From: Limnomonas spitsbergensis
Lineage: Eukaryota; Chlorophyta; Chlorophyceae; Chlamydomonadales
Assembly (NCBI GenBank): GCA_037349105.1
Contig: JAYJMM010000112.1
Location: 62,001 to 126,000 of the forward strand
Reading direction: 5' to 3'
Length of the DNA stretch: 64,000 nucleotides
How positions within the stretch are numbered: the first letter of the stretch is position 1; every line of letters begins with the position of its first letter. A program made the position numbers and the translations under genes. Positions 1 through 12,900 of this stretch are shown here, piece by piece. The notes beneath the pieces were generated by a model that saw nothing but the letters and a program-made list of their open reading frames with translations, was not told where the DNA came from and searched no databases.

Positions 1-587
1 CACCAGGGCTGAGGGGCATCAGGATGACTCTTGGGTCAAGCAATATAAAACATATTAAGGGTCAGCACGGTGACACACTGCATCCGGCTGAACCACCTGG
101 TGGCATTTAAGGAGGGGAACTTGTGACATCGATCGCATTCTGCTCGGCATCGATGTGGTTCTGTGTCTCGGTGTGCTTCGTCATGTTTGACATTATATCG
201 CTTGAGCCGACGAGCCGAGTTGCCGAGCTGCCAGTAAATCTACTCGGCTTAGCCGAGCCGCGGGTATAAAAAGGGTCGTCTGGTCTCGGCTGTGGCGCCG
301 AGACCGGGTTTCACTGAACCCGTTTTTTTGCCTCGGTCGTTCTGGGCATGGAAACAGATCGCCTCCCAGGACCCTGAACACCACATCTCACAGGGGTGTG
401 GGGGCTGATGGAGCAGAGCGGCAAGAGCCAAGGCCGGAGCCCATGCCTCACCCATGTCGTGGCGAAGGCGTGGGTGAACCCAGGCCCTTGGCCACGCAGC
501 ACCCAGGCCAGCCAGAGGCTTGTTGTACCCCTCGGAAGGCCACAAGCAGCATAATGCCCCAGGAGGCAGGAAAAGTCATCAGCTTAC
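1..587. other. Intron sequence of the PYG7-like gene, no exon seen
   Basis: This should be the intron after the exon ending at 588. I looked for the next TPR exon on the minus strand and did not find one. Short open frames here have no family resemblance. Confidence 0.5.
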
Positions 588-1787
588 CTTCTCCATGTTG
601 AGATAGCAGTAACCTAGGGCATTGTGCACCTGCAAGAGGTACGTTGCAGGGGGGGGAAGAAGTAGAGGTGGGATAAGGTAGGGGTGAGAGAGGTGGAATG
701 ATGAAGGGGCCTATGGGGCTTACGAGTACCCTGTCAAAACAATGCGAAGACTGCAACAGGAGGTGCTTAGGCCTAAAGAGACAGCGGTGAATTGTCAGGT
801 TAGCAATCGAAAACAATCCGATGCACAGCACCAGGGGTGCACAATCAATGCTTGGGGCATTTCCAGTCCATGCTGGGTCTTTGAGAATTCGGTGGGGAAT
901 CTCTGATTGGTGGGGAAATAAGTACCTGGGCAAGCTCGCTCTCCTCTCCATCCCACACTTTTTTTGCCTTCTCCAGATTCTTGGTGGCTTGGGTGTACAG
1001 GCGCTTGCGCGTCAAAACGACACCCAGCTCAAAGTAGTCCTTCAGAGGAGCCAGGCAACAGGTGGGTGGAAGGAGGGGGCGGGGGTTGACGGCAGGGTTG
1101 TGGCAGCACGGCAGGTATCAGACGCCTAAGGAAAAACACTAAATAACATCGTCATACAAGACTGCATGCATGCACCCATCATTTTCCCAACAGCTGCTCA
1201 GGCAGGCAGGGTGGCTGCCTGACGGTTATCACTCGCATGGCGGAAAGCATGCTCCATGCGAATGACAGGACGAGCAGTGCTAGGTTCCTTGTCCGCACCT
1301 CGCATGACGCCTCGTCCGTTCTGATCCTCTCTCCCAAGGCTTTGGCTGCCTCATCCAGCTCCCGCCTAATGAGCACCTGGCGCACCACCAGAAAAGCGCC
1401 AGCTCCAAGGAAGCCCAGGAGCGTCAGGAGATAAATCAGCTGGATGGGCGTTTCCAAACCCTCACTGAGCTGGTACAGTGGCAGGCTGTGCAATGCGCTG
1501 GCTATTTCCACTTGCTGGGCCTGGAGGGCTGGGTGCTGTGGCAGGGCTGCTAGGACATCACCTGGGTCATCAGCAGTCACAAGGCCTTAGCTGTGTGATC
1601 TCTTCAGATCGGCGTTACTGCTAATTTCGTTCATACCAGTTGCTGAGCTAGGAAGGCTGGCCCTGGACACCGCAGATGAAGTCCGCAGATGAAATCTTGC
1701 TGCCGAGGGCGTCCGGAGCACTTGGAAGGTCGGTCTGCCGATCCTCTGGACACAAGAAATCTTTGGGACAGACATTGCTTTCATCAT
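588..1787 (-). CDS. PYG7: PYG7/Ycf37-like photosystem I assembly TPR protein (5' part, runs off left edge)
   Basis: Four exons on the minus strand keep phase: 1637-1787, 1299-1561, 926-1039 and 588-629, giving 190 residues before the model leaves the window. Residues 1-50 are rich in Ser, Arg and Ala and lack acids, like a chloroplast transit peptide; the ATG pair at 1787/1784 is the first in frame. Residues about 90-110 form one membrane segment (TPIQLIYLLTLLGFLG) followed by VRQVLIRRELDEAAK, close to my recollection of Arabidopsis PYG7 and cyanobacterial Ycf37. Exons 3 and 4 begin the TPR region (DYFELGVVLTRKRLY, then VHNALGYCYLNMEK). The family helps assemble or stabilise photosystem I in the thylakoid membrane. 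The next TPR exon (expected AWNNLGDA) is not found in 1-587, so it must lie outside. Intron 1 is only 75 bp. Sure of the family; the first exon is less certain than the others. Confidence 0.8.
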
Positions 1788-3973
1788 TTCAAAGATCTCT
1801 GTACGCTGTGATAGGTCGTCAGACTTGCCTCGCCCCTGACGCCGTTTCACAGGGCTTGCCGTGTACGAACTGTCCACTGGGAGCCTGTGGCTGAGGTCGG
1901 GACTGCAGATCGACCTCTACATGATTCGCTAGACAGATATCTCTGCCTTCGCCCATATCCAGACGCATCCATGTCGATATATACACGCAGTAACTATGGC
2001 ATGGCCTGCCGTGCTGTGATCACGCGATCGAGTCTTATCCAGTCTGTAAGCTCCAGCTGGCATTCTGATGCTATGACCTTGGTGCTCGACAGTGGGCACA
2101 GAAGCTGATTGGGCTTGGTCTGGTGTTAGATGCTTAGACTGGTGGACGGCGATGAGGTTGGGAGGGCTCCTCAGGGCGCATGGGGGAGGGAGGCTGGGTG
2201 CTGCTGATGCCGACTGCTGGGGCTGATGTGATGGCAGAGGCATGAGGGGTATAGGTTGGTGTTAGCCCAAACTTGTGTTTTGTATCCCTCCAGGCTGTCT
2301 CCACACATCACCGTCCAGCACATCAGATCAGGCCTGTGTGTGATCAGATCAGACCTGGGAAGTCTGCCCCCCACCTATGAATCACAGTAGCACAATCTCC
2401 TTCTATCTAATCGTGAAGGGTAGCCCACACCAACAACCCAACCAATCACGCACGACAGGTACAATCGATTCCAGAACTGCAGTACAGATCACTGCGCAAG
2501 CGCTCAAAACAGCAGCGAAGCTATTGGGAGAGGGGTTTCAAAGGGTGACACGTTCTAGTAACCATACCGGTAATGCATGCCTGTGCTTTGGTTGCTTCTT
2601 TTGAGTGCACACAGTAACAGCTCAGTTGGATTCAAAGGTTTAGGTGCATGTCACCCAGCAGCCTCATCGAACAAGCTGTGTGAGATCCTCAGCCAGGCCA
2701 AAGCAAAGCTTGCACACGTGTGGCAATGCTTCGCCCAGGGGTCGCGAGGCTCCAGGTCTGAACAGCAGCAGGCGATAAGGGTGGCTGAACAGACCAGGGG
2801 CAACCAGATCTGCATGGGCACAAGCCATGAGATCAGGCCGCAGCGCGGTGCCATACACAGACGTTGGAGCTGGAGGACGAGGAGCAGGAAGCAAAGGTGC
2901 GTGTCAATTAGGGGGCTACCACAGGCCATTGGCTCATGACCTGGGCACATAACATTGGCTCATGCACTGGGCACGCGCACTGGACTCATGCGCTGACAGG
3001 TTCACATGGCGCTCACCATGGGGAAATATGCAGTAGAGACTGCTGAGTCCAGTCCGCACGCCTCATTCTAATTTCAAAATGCATGGCTGTGTGCTTCCCG
3101 AGCAGGAGAACAGGGGCTCGGGTGAGAGTATCAGACGGAGGGCTAGGTGAAGAAGGCCGCAAGGAGTAGGAGGAGGAGGCACCAGAGGTGAGGGGGAAGA
3201 AGGACACAGGATGGAGAGAGGTGGAGGGCAAGGAGCGGGCGGGTGAGCACAAGGGCGTGTAAGTCATGGGAGCTGGCCCCAGGGGAGCTGTTCAGAAAAT
3301 GTGCTTTGGGCTTATCTCCTTCTATCAGCATGATCGCGTAATTGGTGTAATTCGCCTCTTAGTCTCCCTCAAGGACATATGTCAACGCGGTATTTACAAG
3401 TTAGTCAAAGGTCGCATTATCAAAACAAGCAAGCCCCTACCGGTATCCACGAGCATATAATTTATGTTAACAAGTCATGTCAATTTTGAGTCAGCTGAGA
3501 TCTCTTAGTCTCTTTAACGGACATGGCTTCACAAGTTTGAAGCATCGCATACAATAAACAAATTATGAACAAGTGACCGTGTCACCATGACTAAGTCATT
3601 TTCAGGCACCCACAGTAATGCGACCTCCATGCCCAGGCTGGGACAAAATAGATACAAAATACACCAGAATGATCATTGCCAAGGACGCACATGTAGTGTT
3701 GCTAAAATCGAGGGCAAGAATCTTGAAGGCATTCTTAGACAAGCATTTCGTGCCATGCCATGGTTGGCTCAGGTTGGAGCAAAGAACATCAGCAAAAGCT
3801 CAGCAATGGCTGAGCCCCGTTTCATCAAACGTACGCTTCAAGGATTTCAAGACAAGGCATGGTGGCCCAGTATCTTGCACCAGGTGTCCACTCCATCGGC
3901 CTAAATCAGGCATGGCCCATGCATGGCATTCGGACCGACGCCTATCAGCAGTCCCAAGCACCGCGTGTCCAGC
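1788..3973. other. Intergenic: promoter side of the PYG7-like gene and 3' side of the CHD-like gene
   Basis: About 2.2 kb between two minus-strand genes. It should hold the 3' UTR of the CHD-like gene next to 3974 and the promoter and 5' UTR of the PYG7-like gene next to 1787. No open frame shows family resemblance, and I see no RNA gene or clear mobile element. Confidence 0.5.
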
Positions 3974-6900
3974 TCATGCTGACAGGTGCTGCACGCCATC
4001 CATATCAGCTGAATCAGCCGCAACTACAGGAGGCGCTTCCCACACCACCACCGGGGGAGGGATCGGGAGCATGTTGCTGGCATCCGCTCCTGGCATAGCC
4101 TGATCGGAGCGCGCATCGGCAACCGCAGGAAACGTCCATGGACTTTCTGGAAACGTCGAAATGGCTTTTGGAAGCACGGCGGAACCTTCTGGAAGCATCG
4201 AAGGATCCTCTGAAAGTGTCAAAGGATTTTCTAGAAGCATTGAAGCATCTTCAGGGTTCACCGAAGCATCTTCTAAGAGCATGGAAGAGCCCTCCGGCAG
4301 CACGGAAGGATCTTCTGCAAGCCTCGAAGGACCCTGCTGCTGCTGTTGCTGCTGAGCCAGCATCCACGTCTCCTGCTCCACTTCCTCCCTCTCTACCTGC
4401 GCCGCTGCTGCCGCTGCTATAGCAGCCATCGCAGCTGCCACCGAGCCCTCCGCCTTGTAGCCCACTGAGACAGGGGAGGCTCGCAAGGCCGGCGGGGGCA
4501 CAGGTAGCAGCGCGGGGTCAGGGGGGTCAGCCGCAGCTGGCGCTCCGCCTCGACCTTCTCCCTGCCCATCCGCCCCCACCCGTGACTGCATGAGGCCATG
4601 CAAGCCGTCAGCGGGTGGCATGCCCGTTGGACAAGCTGCCGCCGATGCATCAGAGGGGCCTGCCAGCCCGAGGGCCGGCGATGAAAAAGGAGAATCGGAC
4701 ACCGCCGAGATCACCAAACTCGGCACCGGGAGATCTGGTTGGGTGGTCTCGAGCTGGCCGGCCGTGGAGAAGAGCGGTACCGCCTGGGCAGTGGGGGCCA
4801 CCGCACCGCACAGTCCCGCAAACTCCGAGAACGCAGCATTGCTCATCACCGCACGGGTCTGCTCCGTGAGGCTTCCCGGCAGCTGCGCATACAGGCCCGC
4901 GATCGTGGCCGCGGCTGCAGCCGTTACTGCCGCGGAGGCGGCGCTCTGCGTCGTGGCCGAGGCCTCATTGGACAGTCCGGTTTCCATCAATGCCGAAGCG
5001 ACGCCTTCCAAAACAGCCACCCCCGACCCCAGCTTCGCGGCACCTTCCGAGGCCAAGGCCACGCTCTCAACGCGCTGCAGGGAGGGCAGCAGCAGGCCCG
5101 CCTGTGAGCCACGGCATTCCTCGGCCCCAAGCGGCTGCGGACCGGCGCTGCTCACGCGCTGCGCGACGGAAGGGACCAGACCGGGTGAAGCGGACTGCTG
5201 CTGCACCTGCGGTTGCATCTGCCTCTGCTGCTGTTGCACAAGCAGAGATTGGCATGTAGCAGGCATGCCCGGCTGTTGCGGGTCTCGTTGTGCAGCCTGC
5301 GGAGCCGCTGCCTGTGGGTCCTGTCCCGGCACGGTCAACAAGCCAGGTGTAGAGGATGCCTGACCAGAGGCTCCTCCTGTTGCACCCGTTCCCCCTGTTG
5401 CCCCTGCTCCTCCTGCTGGCACCTTCGATGTCCCTAGGGGTGCACTGACAGCAGCTGCCACCCTCAGCTGGGTCTGCTGCAGTAACGAGCTGCCATGGGA
5501 CGACACTTGCGTTGCGGCGGGAGCAACTGCCTTGGCCCCGCTCGCTGCAGGTGCTGGGTGCGGGCCAGCCACCTCTGGCCCTGCGGCACCCGTGTACCCA
5601 GCCAGAAGCTGCTGGTGGTGCTGCAGGCCTTGACCCACTGCCTGCTGCTGCTGTGAAGAGGCAGAGGCTGTGGATGCAGCAGCCATGTGCTCCACAGTTG
5701 GCTTATGGGGCAGGTGCTGCTGCTGCTGTAACCGTGGATCCCCGCGGTTGAACATCATGGCCAGTTGGCCGCGTAGAGGCTCCGATATATGCTCCAGACC
5801 CAGCCGGCCCATAGCGATAGCCTGCACAAGCTCCTGCAGCAGGGGGGTGCCTCCGCCGCCGCCGATGCTGCCAGCCGGGCCTGCTGGCCCACCGTTACTG
5901 CCAACTAGCTGCTGCAGCTGTAGCTGCTGCTGCCGCTGACTTTCCTGCTGCAGCTGTTGCTGCTGTTGTTGCTGCTGTTGCTGTTGTTGCTGTTGTTGCT
6001 GTCCTGGTGGAGTCAAGGTGCGCGTGGGGCCTGCTGGCTGCCCCTGATGGCCACCTCTGCTGGCCAGCTGGTGTGAATCCTGGGCGGTGCCAGAGGACGA
6101 AGCCGCTGCCGCCACTGCCAGTGCCGCCACTGCTGAGGGGTCCATCATGGCCGACATGTTGATCCCACTGCGACCCGCGCCCTTAAACAACCCCTCTTCC
6201 TGGGCCACAGGCAGGCCACCCGCGCCGCCCCCACTCGCGCCGCCACCGTTGCCATTGCCGCCCCCCATTGTGAGCATGGTGCCGGAACCTAGGGGGGTGG
6301 GGGTGCCTTGCTGTTGCTGCCGAGGTGGTTGTTTTTGTTGCTGCTGCTGAGGCGGTTGCTGTTGCTGTTGCGCCGCTGCTGCATGCTGCGCGGCCTGCGC
6401 GACGCGGTGGATCTGTTGAGCGGCCTGTTGCAGCTGTTGCATCGGGATCTGGGCCTGTGGACAGCACGGGCAACACCGGATAGGACTCAGCAGGGGCAGC
6501 AGTAGATGTGATGGTGTAATGGAGCAAGGGAAACAGGCCATGTGCCAGGGCAAGCAAGGGGCAGCAGCAGTTCCAACTCAGCAAGGGCAGCAGCAGATGT
6601 GATGGTCTAATGGAGCAAGGGAAACGGGCCATGGGCCAGGGCAGAAATAAAAAACCGTCAATGTGGTGGAGCAGAAAACATTGTTGATGGGGGCAGCACA
6701 AGCAAGAAAAAGGTTGGTCCTGTCGAGCTTGGAGAAGCAAGGAGGTCTAGGTCGTGAAAGCGGACATGCAGCTTGTGAGGGGGGAGACAGGGTCGGCAGT
6801 CTGCAGCATCATAGCTTTCCGTTACATTCCATACAGCACATCTGCGGAAATGCCGTAGGCCCGCCATAACTTGGTCCCAAACTCAAATCAGCCCTGTGGT

Positions 6901-9900
6901 GGCCGCCCAACGACCCACCAAGGCTAGTTTCACACTCCAATCCACACTTGCCTGCAGATAGTCCACCATGGCAGGGTTACGCCTAAACCCCTCACCCCAA
7001 TCCACACTTGCCTGCAGATAGTCCACCATGGCAGGGTTACGCCTAAACCCCTCACCCCAATCCACACTTGCCTGCAGATAGTCCACCATGGAGGTCATGC
7101 GGCTGGACAGCAGCGTCTTGGAGCCCTGGTACTCGCGGTTGGCCGAGTCGATGGCGCCCTGTGCTTGGCTGCGCACTCGCTCCATGAAGTCTTGGTACTC
7201 CTTCTGGATCTGCTGGACCTGTGGGTGCAGCAGCGTGGGGAGGAGAGCTGTTGGTGCGCCCAGGGGAGCTGCAGGGAGCTGCTGGTGCAGCGGCAAGGGC
7301 AGGGGAGCCGCAGGGAACTGTAGGTGCGAACTTCTGGGTTTGATGGATCTGTGGGTGCAGCGGCATGAGCAGGGACGCGATTGTTTCAATACCGGTGCCG
7401 GTGCTAATTCCGGCGCTACCGGACCTGGGCACACGCTCCATGAAGTCCTGGTACTCCTTTTGGATCTGCTATTCATGTGGGTGCAGCGGCATGGGCAGGG
7501 GCAACATGGTTGTAGTACTGGTGCCGGTACTTAGTCCAGTACACCCAGGATTTACCGGCATGGGGGAAACCCTCGAATGGAAAAAATCATACATTTGCAA
7601 GCCGATTAAATTTTGGCAGGGGAGGACAGCCTGTCTACTTATAATGGTTTAGGGTTAAGGGCTAGGCTTCAATTATGGCAGGGGGAGGACAGCCTGTCTG
7701 GCTGGAATGTCTTAGGGTTTAGGGCTAGGCTTCACTTTTGTAGGGGGAGGACAGCCTGTCTGTGCCTTGAATGGCTGAACTGAATATGTGCGTGCTGGCT
7801 GCAGTCTTCCTGGTGTGAGGGAGCGACGTAGCAGCATCCCTCGGCCGCTGCAAGCGTTTCAGGCACTCCGTGTGTTTAATTCAGGTGTCATGCTGTCATA
7901 CAATGATGCAACTTAATCACTTAAATGCGGTGTGTCCTGTCCGGCACAACTAGCTGCTCGCACCCCTATATGCCAGATTCAGAAAATTGCTCAAGGAAGC
8001 TACGCGGCTCATTACCGCAACACAGTGCGTCCTGTCCGGCACAACTGGCCGCTTGCACCGGCGCAGCCCTATATGGCTATACCGGTATGCCAGATTCCGA
8101 AACTTGTGCAAGACTCTTGAGCGGCTCCTTACCTTAACGCTGTGCGTCCTGTCCAGCACCACCAGTTGCTCCTGGCACTCCCGGACCTGCTTGAGCGCGT
8201 TCTTGATGTTGTTGTCGTTCAGAACGCCGGCCATCTGGAGCAACGGCATCAGTGTGGCCAGCGGGCCCAACGGGATGTTCTCCTGGCTCACCTGAGCATA
8301 CACAAGCTGCGGACAGGACCAGGGAGAAGGAGGGGCAGGGGCAATGAGGGGGGTGCGGGATGTTCTCCTGCCTCACCTGAGTATACACAAGCTGCAGACA
8401 GAACCAGGGAGAAGGAGGGGCAGGGGCAATGAGGGGGGGCGGGATGTTCTCCTGCCTCACCTGAGCATACACAAGCTGCAGACAGGACCAGGGAGAAGGA
8501 GGGGCAGGGGCAATGAGGGGGGGGCGGGATGTTCTCCTGCCTCACCTGAACAGTATGATTTTATGAGCCAACGCAAGGTGCAGGAAAAAGAGGCGGAATA
8601 GGTAAGGCATCAGTTTGGCATGCGTGCCCTGTCTGATGTAATCTGGGCATACACAAGCTGCGGACACAAAAGGAGGAGGCCTCAGCAGGAGGGGGAGGGG
8701 GGTGTAACGATCCTTATAACCTAAGAGGATGTACACTACATCTCGACCCTTAAATCTAACTGGTAAGAATGTTACAGGGGGGCAGGGGCGCGGGTTGATG
8801 GAGGAGACTGGAGGGTCCAGATGAGGGGTGAGGGCGAGGAGGTTCAGTGGGTGGGCCTGCAGTCCAGAGAGGGGGGATGAAACACCAGCTTTGCACCATA
8901 CCTTAAAACACACCATCACTCTATTTCCTGATCCTCTGGTGGGATCAGGAAATAGAGTGATGGTGTTCCTCGTCCCCCGGGATGGACTTGCTGATTTCAA
9001 GTCAGCAGTAGCGTGGCGTGCTGTCGGACGCCTCAAGTCAAGAGTAGCTGTTTGACGCCTCACGCCCTTGAGTGCTCACCAGGCAAAACCTAAGGCAGGT
9101 TTCTGGCCAGCCCCTCCCTGGGCGGATGGGGGCAGAACCTGGACCCCCCAATGGCAAGTGGCCTGAGCAGCAGGGCTCACTGCACCAGGACCCCTCGGCC
9201 GTTGGCTTTGACATGCACCCGAAGTGTAGTTTGAGCGCCCTGTTATACAACCAGTGGCTAGCGCTAGGCTTTAAACGGAGGACATGTTTGACGTGGGTTA
9301 TGAGTTTCATCATGGAAGAGGCCAGGCAATGGCCACTGTGGCTGGCCGTCTGTCCGGCCGGGCCAGTGGCTAGCCGGCGGTCGGCCAGTGGCCGGCCCAG
9401 GGTAAACTCACAGAGGCCATGTCAGACATGGGGATGGAGTTGAGGTACAGCTATGGGCCAGAATGTGGTTAAATGGTAGCTGAAGCAAACTTAACATGAA
9501 ACGGTGGCCGCACTGGTGGACTCACCGAGGACTTGTCTGATGTGCGGATGGCGTTGAGGCGCGAGGTAAAGCTATGGGCCGGGATGTAGCTGAATTGTAG
9601 CGGAAGCAACCAAGTTAAGATACAGTGTCTGGCCCTGGTGGACTCACCGAGGACATGTCTGATGTGCGGATGGAGTTGAGTTAAAGCTATGGGCCATGGT
9701 GTGGCTGATTTGTAGCTGAAGCAATCTGGACAAGAAACAGTGGCCGGTATGCTGGTCCTGGTGGACTCACCGAGGACATGTCTGATGTGAGGATGGAGTT
9801 GAGGCGCGAGGCAAAGCTATCCACTTCAGTGATGGTGAGGACCTCCTTGGTGTCCAGCATGCGACCCAGCAGCTGCTGGTGGGCAGAACCCTGGCCAGAG

Positions 9901-12900
9901 GCAAGCAGGGGGAGGTTGAGGTCGGCGCAGGGCCAGCAGGGTTTTAGGGTTCTAACCCCAAAACCAGGGGGAGGTCGAGGTCGGCGCAGGGCCAGCAGGA
10001 TTTTAGGGTTCTAACCCCAAAACCAGGGGGAGGTTGAGGTCGGCGCAGGGCCAGCAGGGTTTTAGGGTTCTAACCCCAAAACCAAGGAGAGGTTGAGGTC
10101 GGCGCAGGGCCAGCAGGGTTTTAGGGTTCTAACCCCAAAACCAAGGAGAGGTTGAGGTCGGCGCAGGGCCAGCAGGGTTTTAGGGTTCTAACCCCAAAAC
10201 CAAGGAGAGGTTGAGGTCGGCGCAGGGCCAGCAAGGTTTTAGGGTTCTAACCCCAAAACCAGGGGGAGGTTGAGGTCGGCGCAGGGCCAGCAGGGAGTGT
10301 TCAGGAGAACAGCATGAATCAAGGAGGAGATAGCTTGCGTGCACTTGCCTCAAAGTCTATCTTACATCAGCCAGGCAGAAGGATCATACCTCCCACCTTG
10401 CGTGCACTTGACTCAAAGTCAGTCTTAAATCAGCCAGGCAGAAGGATCATACCTCCCCCCTTCGGCATGTAGACGGAGGGCAGCATAGCACGGGGTGGGT
10501 GTGAGTTGTGCTGCCATTAGGACACCTTCTTGATCGGCTACCTTGAGGTGTAGACGCAAATGTACGACAACAAATCCTTATACACTGGATCATGCAAACT
10601 GTACAGCTTTTCAGATGTACATGATCTATATAGCATGTTCACTGAACGTCAAAGGTCGGGCCAGCGACGAAGGCTGGACCAACCTAAGGCAGTAGACGCC
10701 CGATCCCTTCTCTAGCTCACCAAGCATGTTACAAGTTCTCCCAATGGCGATGCAAATACAAATGCCATGCTGTTTCCTTAACCCTCACAAAGAAAACTAC
10801 GCCCCTGCGGAGCGCAGTTTTCTTTCTTTCTTTCTTTCTTTGCAAAAACAAAACACCTCACCAGTTGTTTCCCGGTCGCCGTGCACAAAAACACTGTAAC
10901 AAGTTCTGCCCGGAGAACACAAGGCCATTATATCCACCCACTCCACTCCACTAACCACTGAATTGACCCAACAGGCCCCACCCACCCCTCATACCCGTCC
11001 ATTCCTCCCACCCACCCACTCCTTAAACCCACCCACCCTTCACACTCACCCATCCCTCAAACCCACCCTCCCCTCCCACCTACCCACACACCCTTCAAAC
11101 TCTCCCTCCCCACCTACCCACCCACCGTGTTGTCCTGGGGCGCCTGTGATCGCACGTGCAGCTCCCTGTAGTACGACAAGCGCGTGAGGATGTGCCAGAA
11201 CACCTGAGCCACCGAGGGGGCAGAGGAGGCAGGCTGGGAGGAGGCCGCGCACTACCAACACGGCAGGCCAGGCAAGCAGCATGGATTGCCTTCAGATGAA
11301 AATGTGGGGTCAGGGAACCAAGGGGCACCCTTCACCTCCCCTCTCGTAAAAAAGAGGGCATGCCCTGCACCCCCTTCCCCCTAGTGTTCATTTCTCGTGA
11401 CTCGGCTAAATATCCAGTCACACTTTGGCCGCCGGCCGGCGGCCCCATTTGTGGCCAGCCATGCTGCCTTGGCCACCAGTTGCAGTCCGGCCCAGGTTTG
11501 ATCCCAATTGGGGCGGCGGGGCGGCGCGCTGAAGGTGGATTGGTAGCCGAACAAACAGTATGCCCACTCCTGGTTGGACACGGCAACCTTTCAAGTGTCC
11601 ACCCTCTCAAGTGCCCAATCTCTCAGTCCCCTCAGCCTGGTCCGTCTGCTCCCCTCCTGGTGGTACAGGTCAGCCTCTCAGGAGCCCACTCTCTCAGCCC
11701 CCTCCAGGATACTTTCCTAGACGACCACATCCTCTGACCCCCTCATGCCGCTCAGGGCCCCCTCGGCCCCCTCAGCCAGCTCAGTACCCCCCCTCTGCCT
11801 GTCTCCTTAGCCCCCCTTAGCCGCACCCTCTACCCGCCCCCGCATCCCGCTCAGCCTGTCCCCTCTGCGCCCTCCCCTCCCTTGTTGCTCAGGTCCGCCA
11901 CCCACCTGGTCCAGGGAGGCAAAGTCGTGTTGGTGGCGCTCTGCCAGGCGCCGCAACCCATAGTCCTCTCCAATGGACAGCTTTAGGAGGTGGGCCGACA
12001 CAGCCACAATGGCCACGAGGGTGTAGTCCTGAAAGTCTGAGGGGGCCTCCTGGGGGGAAGGAACAGGTGCATGTAAGAACAAGCCAAATCTAAGGGCAGG
12101 CCATACGCAGTGACAAGCCAGATCGAGGAGCTGGCCAAAAGTATGCACATGCCACCATGGTGTAGAAACCTGGAAACCTGGGGCCTACGAGGACGGTACA
12201 GCGATGGACACAAGAATCTGGGGCCTCCTGACAGGGTCCAGCAGGGGACAAATGGAGAGTGGGAACAGTAATACCGAATGGGACCATGGCCCTCCCGGGA
12301 GAGTCCAACCAAGAATGAGATAAATGAACACCGACTGCAGGCTGTAGGTCCCGATGTGAGCGGCTGACAAAGGGTCTTGGCACCCCAAAGCCTGTGCTCG
12401 GTATTTCTTTTCTTCTCACAGCGGAGTGAGAAATAAAGAAACAGCGAGCGCGGGTTGTGTACGCGGGGGAACAGGATAGGTTTGGGGGGGAATGTGGGGC
12501 TCCCGCATGCAGGGATGATGGGCACGATTCAGTTTTGGAAGCTGCCTAGCAGGGAAGGAGCTCTATCAGGCAGCTGATTAAGGTCAGAGTCATAGAAATT
12601 TACTCTTACCCATTCAAAATACATGAAAGACCGCGTACCAGTATTACGGTCTCCACGAACCGTATTATGGCAGCCTGGTAAATTCCAGTCTGTACCGCAG
12701 CCAGTGCCCCTGCCAGCCCCCCCCCTCTGCGCCTCCTCTCGTCCCCTGTCCCCTCCTCCATCATGTTCTTGTGCTCCCCCCTCCCCCACCTCCCTGCGCC
12801 TCCCCCCTTTACCCCCCTCCCCCTCCCTCATCTCCTCGCCCCTCCCCCCCCTCTTTCCCCCGTCCTTCACCCCCCTCAGCTCCCCCCTCCCCCCTTTCTC

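Larger units (their letters stand above)
3974..6454 (-). other. Last exon: Gln/Ala-rich tail with polyQ run and acidic repeat
   Basis: A single 2481-bp exon codes residues 1877-2702. It opens AQIPMQQLQQAAQQIHRVAQ, then has several polyGln runs, the longest near 5940-6002 (CAG/CAA triplets), long Ala- and Gly-rich stretches, and near the end 8-10-residue repeats of the form ED-x-S-x-LPE (4140-4330). Such tails are common in green-algal nuclear proteins and are presumably disordered. The stop is at 3974. Length polymorphism is likely here. Confidence 0.7.

Noticed and set aside
7950..8303. Separate small gene reading QENIPLGPLATLMPLLQ
   Set aside because: It is exon 18 of the CHD-like gene: acceptor, donor and phase all agree with the neighbouring exons.
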